A DNA stretch of 64,000 nt from Cryptomeria japonica (lineage: Eukaryota; Streptophyta; Pinopsida; Cupressales; Cupressaceae). Positions 58,805 to 64,000 of the stretch are shown here, piece after piece. The stretch's first letter is position 1; each line of letters opens with the position of its first letter. The notes beneath the pieces are model-generated. The model was not told the DNA's origin. It ran no database searches and saw only the letters and a list, made by a program, of their open reading frames with translations. Position numbers and translations under genes: made by a program. Location of the stretch: positions 186,242,169-186,306,168 of the forward strand of contig NC_081413.1 in NCBI RefSeq assembly GCF_030272615.1. Direction: 5' to 3'.

Positions 58805-61282
58805 TTAATCATCAAATGGATCATCTAATTCTTCATCCTCCTCCTCCTCCTCCTCCTCATTGACATTGACATTACATGAGCCAATGCCACTTGCACTTGC
58901 ACTATAAGTTGGCTCAATTTCCGAGTCATCAAGTGTCAATGCAAGAAGCTGAGAAGCAGGAGCATCCAAATCAGTATGCTCTGGCTCTATATCCCACATC
59001 TTTGTTTCCCCTTGTGTGTAGTCATGTTGTTTGTGTGAAAGAAGATGTAGGTTGGAATGCACATATACTAAATTCTCCGCTCTTTTTGATAGCAACCTAT
59101 TGCGCTTTACTGAATGGATGAAAGAGTATGTGCTCCAATTTCTTTCTGAAGCAGATGAACTAACAACCTATGAAGACAAAGTAAACAATTAAAGTTATAC
59201 ATTAATAAAAATAAAATTACTAGCAACCTATGAAGACAAAGTAAACTAATAAATAAACTAAAACTTGTAAATTTAAAATTTTAATTAATTAAACTTACTT
59301 GTGATAAAACTTTTATAGCGAGGGGTTGTAGGTGTTGGAAGCATGTGCCATGGAAGTACCACCAGCTATGAGCATCTTTCTTGGATCTATGACGAAGTGC
59401 ATCAACACTTAGACCATTCCCATTTGCGAATTCTATGAACTCATTTGTAACAACATCTCACAAATCATCATCGGGATATAGTCTAAGAAATGCTGCCTTA
59501 TACCCATCAGATACTTCTAGATCTCTCCATGGTGGAATCCTTCCTGGTTTATCAAGAAATCGATTGCTATAGTACTTAGGTGTCAAGGCATAGGCAAGAA
59601 GGTGCAAAGGAGTGGTCATCTTATTCCACCTCTCTACAATAATTACTTCCAGTTCTTTGAAGAATTTCTCCTGAGGATCATTCTCTTTTTCATTTATAGT
59701 GACCTTTATTTTTTCAAGCATTGAATCAATGCCATCATAAATCTCACCTATGCAAAGCCTATCCATGTCTGTATAGCGAATCATGCTCATGATGGGCTCA
59801 GTGATACTTAGGAGATATGTAACAAGATCCCACCATTTCTCATTCAATATTCTATCCCTAATTTTTTCTGCCCTCTCAATGCTACTTTGCTTCCATACAG
59901 TCCAATTGGTGCTGATCACCATATTGCATAGTGCCACTCTAACTTTCACAAGTCGTCTTAAGACGATTGTGTTTGATGCAAAACGGGTCTTAGCAACCTA
60001 TAACACAAATTAATGCCAAATGATTAAAAAATAAAGCCAAACTTTAAAGAAGAATACACAATATAGCTTACACAATGATATTATTAACATTGAAAATTCA
60101 AAAAAATCAGAAAATGTAAAATTAAATTACTATTTCACTTACCTTCAATAGCTCCAAATTCGAATAGGTTCTAAAAATCCCTTGAGACATGTGGTGGTTT
60201 GTGATGAACATCTGGATGTACTCAGACTCTGCATACACATCTCTGATCCATTTTATTTTTTGCCCAATCCTTTGTAGCATAAGATTGAGTGAATGTACTG
60301 CACAAGGTGTCCAAAAGATGTGATCATAGCGTTGTTCAACCAACAAACCAGCAGCTCTACAATTTTTTGCATTGTCCGTTATGACTTGGACAACATTGCG
60401 AGGTCCCACAGACTCAATGGCAAAGATGAGAATTTCTGCAATAAATTGGCCATCTTTTATTTGGCCCTCACAATCCACAACTCTCAAAAACATTGCCCCT
60501 TTAGGGGACACCGCTATGACATTGATCAAGGGACGGTTTTTAGCATCTTTCCACCCATCTGAAACAATTGTTACACCTGTCTCAACCCATGAATCCCTTA
60601 TGGGTTTCAATGCATCTTCAACCCTCTTCACCTCTTTCTCCAATAATGTTCCACGTACCTTCTCATAACTGGGGCCCTTATACCCTCTTGGTGCCTCATT
60701 AACACTTTTTATCATTTGCTTCCAATATGGGGAGTGAACAACATTGAATGACAACCCATTTGCATAAATGCACCTTACTATATCTTGATCAGCATTGTCT
60801 CTACTCTCATTTTGGAATGCGGTTTCTAAAGGCCCCTTTGTTCTTTTACGTGTCAAGGGTGGTTCACTTTGAGGTTCATTTGTGACAAAGAAGGGGTGGT
60901 CTTCTACTACAATACTGGGATTAGAAGGGCCTTGCATTCCCCTTGTTTTCTTTGATGTGGTTTGGTTCAATCTACGGGCTTCCCTCTCTTCTGCCGCCTC
61001 ATGCTCCCTAATATATTTCATCACTATCTCATCTGGTATAGGTTTACCATTTTTTCTAGGGCATTTTTTGATGCCTCTTCCTTTTATTCCACACAAATGG
61101 CCTACCACCCGATAATATGAACTATTACGTTCAATATCACATCCATGGCATTTCCAACGGAATCCCCCACCTCCCGGAAGTTGTTTTATAATGTCCACAT
61201 ATTTCCATAAGGGAGAATTTGGATCATTTCTTTGTTTTGCAATTATTTGTTCATTGCCAATGGAGGAAGATGTAGATGCCAT
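58805..61282 (-). pseudogene. hAT transposase, three coding exons, one premature stop
   Basis: Exon 1 61282-60143 (380 codons) starts MASTSSSIGNEQ, carries a BED zinc finger (WKCHGCDI...YYRVVGHLCGIKGRGIKKC), then DUF659 with VSDGWKD and VITDNAKNCRAAG (catalytic aspartates) and WTPCAVHSLNLML. Donor AAG|GTAAGTG at 60142, acceptor TATAG|GTTGCT at 59998. Exon 2 59997-59299 (233 codons) has an in-frame TGA at 59458-59460 (codon 560), probably from CGA. Donor CAA|GTAAGTTT at 59298; acceptor CATAG|GTTGTT at 59168. Exon 3 59167-58805 has SSSASERNWSTYSFIH, the conserved hAT C-terminal dimerisation motif with the third acidic residue, and ends in a poly-Glu tail. All exons are in phase 0. A further intron in the 5' leader (about 61411-61293) is likely. 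Without the one stop it would give 733 residues. Confidence 0.95.
59158..59245 (-). repeat. Direct repeat spanning the exon 3 acceptor
   Basis: ACTARCAACCTATGAAGACAAAGTAAAC occurs at about 59159 and again about 59219, 60 bases apart, so intron 2 contains two possible acceptors, one of them a duplicate. Use of the distal one would add about 60 bases to exon 3. Confidence 0.7.
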
Positions 61283-62348
61283 TCTAGTTCCTATGGCAAG
61301 AAATAAAATAAACATATTCAAAAACAAAAACTAAATAATGAAAAAAAATTCAAGTTTCATGTTTGACAATTTGTGAAACAAAAATAGTTGGAAAAAAATG
61401 TTTAAAAACCTACCTCTTGAAGCCAATGGAAGCTTGAAAATGTATGGAAATGATGCTGCAACACTTGTTAAAGCTTCTAAAATCAGTCTTCAACTCCTCC
61501 TCTTTGATCTTGGAAGCCAAATTTTGTTCAACCTTTCTTCAACCTGCTCTCATAAAAAATTTGTTTGCAACACAAATGAGGTGAAATGTGTCAATAAAGT
61601 GTTTTAGAAGTGTTTTTTAGGTTATAATTTTCACTTTTTAAAAGGCGGAACTGAAAAAAAATTAAAATTTGCTTTGTTTTTTAACTTTATGGGCCGCCCA
61701 GCCGCTTGGGTTCGACTGGGTTCGACTGGGTTCGACCAGGGTCGAACCCACCCTGGGTTTTTCGAACCCTAGTCGAACCCAGGTCGAATCGGACCTATAC
61801 CACGGACCCGGTCGAACCCGGACCCGTACCAGGGCGTCCCAGGGGCGAACCCGGTAACTTAGGAAAATAATAAAAGTATTTTTGGCCTTGCAGGGCATTG
61901 CCCCTCGACCCCGCCCTGTATCGCGACAAGGAACGCGCAAGGGGCGCTGCCCCTTGACCCCAACTTGGGGGTGCTAACCCCAAACCCCCGTTGAAAAATA
62001 TAGGGGGAAATCGCACCGATAGAAGTAGGGAAAATTTAACCTCCAAGTCTAATTAGGCTCCATATAACAACACAATTAGCATTGAAGAAATCTTGGGATT
62101 TAGATTTAGTATTTCAAATTTATTATAGTCTCATTTGAAATGTAATTCTTAATTTCTTATACTGTAATACTGTCATACATCTTTTCAAAACTAGTTTTTC
62201 AAGTACTATATGTATAGGTATAACTATATCAGCACCACCACCCCGCCACCCCCCCCCACCGTCGTCCCCCCGCCGTCCCCAAACTTAGGCCCTTGGTCCC
62301 CTCATCCCAGAAACGCGTCCCCAACGCCCGTGAAACACTGTAGATGAA

Positions 62349-62910
62349 TAAAATAAAATAAATCTCTTTTGAAAGCAATAGAACTCACCAAGTCCAACTG
62401 AAACCCACGACACCGAACTGAGAGAGGAATTGAGGCCACGAACAAGCACTAAAAATAGCAATAGGCTAAAAATAGAGAGTTTGCTAGAAACTCTGGAAAA
62501 ACACTGTAGGAGCTCACCTCAGTACACTGAGTCCCCTAACCACATCCACTTAGCCTACGAGAACCTGGGAATAGGCTAATGGAAACTCATACTGAGCTAG
62601 GTGCAAGAAGGGGACATGATAGGTGTCTGGCAAATCTTGTATTTACTATTAATTGGTTTGATGTTTTGTTTGGGATAATTGTAAGTTCTTCTTTTATGGA
62701 TAATTTTTCACATAAGTTATGGTTTGTCATGGCTTTTGAAGTTCTATGGTTTATCTAGATTTCTGGAAATGAGGATGTTTTTCAAGGACATGAGTTGGCT
62801 TTTCATCAAAAGTCACTATTTCTCTGATTCAATGCTAAGGCTTTGCAAACGCACGAGAAGAAGGATGGTGTTGTACAATTCATTAAGGCAGGGGTATAGA
62901 TGATCCCAAT
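62349..62910. other. No recognised gene
   Basis: Lies between the outer hAT and the next hAT. Short frames on both strands show no family motif. Confidence 0.4.
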
Positions 62911-64000
62911 CATAGTTGGACTACTCGCCAAAAACTCGGTGAGTAGCAAAAACTTGCCGGGTTTTTGGGCCAGGCGAGTAAATTCAACCTCTACTCGCCC
63001 AAAAACTCAGCGAGTCTGAGTTAAAAACTCGCCCGTCTGTTTCTTCATAGCCGAAAACGGTAGAAAGTATAGTCATTTTTTGGTTTTTGATTGGGTTTTG
63101 GGCTAAGAAGGGGGAAATTGACTTGGAGTGACTTGCAAGGTGATTTGGAGTGATTTTTGAGTAATTCCAAGTGGATTTGAAGGGGATTTGAAGGGAAAAA
63201 CAGATTCCCAAGTTAGATTTTTTTTTTTTTTTCTATGCTTTTTTAAAACAATTTGTTTATTTTTTGTTGCATTTAGATGGATTAGAAATGATTCCTAGGT
63301 AGTCTAAATCCTTTCTAAGTTATTTACACAAGATTTAACACTATATTTGACAAGTTTTGTTGAATTTTCACAATTTTTTTGAAGAATCTAGTTTTCAAAA
63401 AAAAATTCAAAGCCTACTTTTTTTTTTTAAAAAACTTTGAATGATATCTAAATTTATTTATACTAATGTAGATAGTTTGCTAAATTGTTTAACTAAAATG
63501 TTAATTTTTTTTTTCACTTTGTATGTGTAGGTTAAGTAAGCATTAATCATGGCAAGGGAGCAATGGCCACTAGATCCATGCCCATCTGGATATATAGGCA
63601 CCCGTCCTAGAGGTGCTAGAGATGGGGCATGGAGGTATGCCTATGAAGGACCCGATCCTGGGTCAATTATATGCATAAAGTGTGAGAAAATACTTCATGG
63701 AGGCATCAACCGCCTCAAATACCACCTTGCACGAATAGACAGGCATGATGCTAGAGCATACCCTGGGACCAATGAAGAAATAAAAAGACAAAAGAATGCC
63801 CTACTTGCAGCTGGGGAAGAGAAGAAATTGCAAAGGGAGAGGGCAAAGCTAGCCATGAGATCAGCCATAGCTAAATCTCAAGGTGTTTCTGTTGACCTTG
63901 AAGAGGAACAAGAAGCACTTGAGGGCATAGTGGGCTCTCGGCGTAGCCCACGTATCCGCAAACCCACCACCACCTCGCCCATTGCTTTTGCTTCCTCTAG
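62911..64000 (+). mobile_element. hAT element, left part only (runs off the window)
   Basis: The left end CATAGTTGGACTACTCGCC matches the inverted right end of the 1,045-bp element at 25618-26662, and both share ACTCGGYGAGT-type subterminal words (62935-63030). If the left end is right, the target duplication should be ATCCCAAT (62903-62910); the right end is outside the window. The hAT-type transposase start on the plus strand at 63549 supports it. Confidence 0.8.
63549..64000 (+). CDS. hAT transposase N-terminus (BED finger), cut by window end
   Basis: The frame opens MAREQWPLDPCPSGYIG and stays open for the remaining 150 codons. Residues 40-65 hold CIKCEKILHGGINRLKYHLARI, a CxxC...HxxxH BED-type zinc finger. 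It is followed by a basic coiled-coil-like stretch (EEIKRQKNALLAAGEEKKLQRER) and a basic SRRSPRIRKP patch that may be nuclear-targeting. The ATG follows a likely splice acceptor (TATGTGTAG|GTTAAG at 63522-63531), as in the leader of other plant hAT genes. The DUF659 and dimerisation parts would lie beyond the window. No stop is present so far, so it could be intact and could mobilise elements sharing its ends. Confidence 0.85.
   Translation, partial: MAREQWPLDPCPSGYIGTRPRGARDGAWRYAYEGPDPGSIICIKCEKILHGGINRLKYHLARIDRHDARAYPGTNEEIKRQKNALLAAGEEKKLQRERAKLAMRSAIAKSQGVSVDLEEEQEALEGIVGSRRSPRIRKPTTTSPIAFASS

Larger units (their letters stand above)
58456..61862 (-). mobile_element. Inner hAT transposon (3,407 bp), nearly complete
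   Basis: Ends CTAAGTTGCCGG (left) and, inverted, CTAAGTTACCGG (right) are flanked by perfect 8-bp duplications GAAAATAA (58448-58455 and 61863-61870). Subterminal regions carry repeated GGTTCGRNTGGGTTCG words (58466-58550, 61700-61855), probable transposase-binding repeats. It encodes one spliced hAT transposase on the minus strand. An (AT)n run lies at 58574-58600. Confidence 0.96.
58135..62340. mobile_element. Outer hAT-type element, split by an inner hAT
   Basis: Ends CAGTGTTCCACGGGG (left) and, inverted, CAGTGTTTCACGGGC (right) are flanked by perfect 8-bp duplications TAGATGAA (58127-58134 and 62341-62348). Without the inner element and its duplicated target it would be about 791 bp: 321 bp on the left and 470 bp on the right. 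Both arms are GC-rich with long C or G runs (58157-58166, 62249-62258) and words such as GGGGACG. It contains no transposase of its own, so it is non-autonomous. Confidence 0.93.

Noticed and set aside
1-64000. tRNA and rRNA genes
   Set aside because: I found no tRNA cloverleaf boxes or rRNA stretches. The plastid insert ends before trnK or trnQ would be expected, and the tRNA-like words are retrotransposon primer-binding sites.

Overview
The window is transposon-rich nuclear DNA of a land plant. No intact host gene could be recognised; almost everything readable is a mobile element, a broken copy of one, or plastid DNA captured by the nucleus. The captured piece carries the 3' part of chlB (light-independent protochlorophyllide reductase) followed by rps16. 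Flowering plants lack plastid chlB, and Pinaceae and Gnetales are reported to lack plastid rps16. This points to another gymnosperm lineage (cycad, Ginkgo or a cupressophyte), with a fern as an alternative. That identification is inference.

Layout. 0-5 kb: two arrays of an exact 22-bp period around a small ORF, a ~60-bp repeat, and two gag-like pseudogenes pointing at each other. 5-13 kb: AT-rich leader, a Copia 3' end with LTR, and a Ty3/Gypsy integrase end. 13-19 kb: AT-rich DNA with hairpins and a 66-bp repeat. 19-24.6 kb: an old minus-strand Copia. 25.6-26.7 kb: a 1,045-bp non-autonomous hAT element with a perfect 8-bp target duplication. 28-32 kb: a hAT transposase pseudogene, a poly(A) retroinsertion with 15-bp target duplication, LINE ORF1 remnants and a Copia LTR. 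32.4-39.7 kb: a 7,268-bp insertion of unknown class, with TG...CA ends, a 5-bp target duplication, one broken 1,171-codon gene and a repetitive leader.

41-52 kb: a LINE relic hit twice. One event is a 1,647-bp plastid fragment lying between two nearly identical 1,049-bp copies of the surrounding DNA. The other is a 5,130-bp Copia with 5-bp target duplication. 52.2-57.4 kb: a younger minus-strand Copia of a related family (LTRs differ at 3 of 207 bases). 58.1-62.3 kb: a hAT inside a hAT, both with perfect 8-bp target duplications; the inner one carries a nearly complete spliced transposase with one premature stop. 62.9-64.0 kb: the start of another hAT whose end matches the 1,045-bp element, running off the window.

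Reading across elements, stop codons in the two Copia elements fall mostly where the other copy has CAG, and the unknown gene shows mainly TAG stops. This is what deamination of methylated cytosine in CHG context would leave. The strongest candidates for something undescribed are the 7.27-kb element with its unknown gene, and the plastid insertion with its kilobase-scale flanking duplication and in-frame LINE-ChlB fusion ORF.
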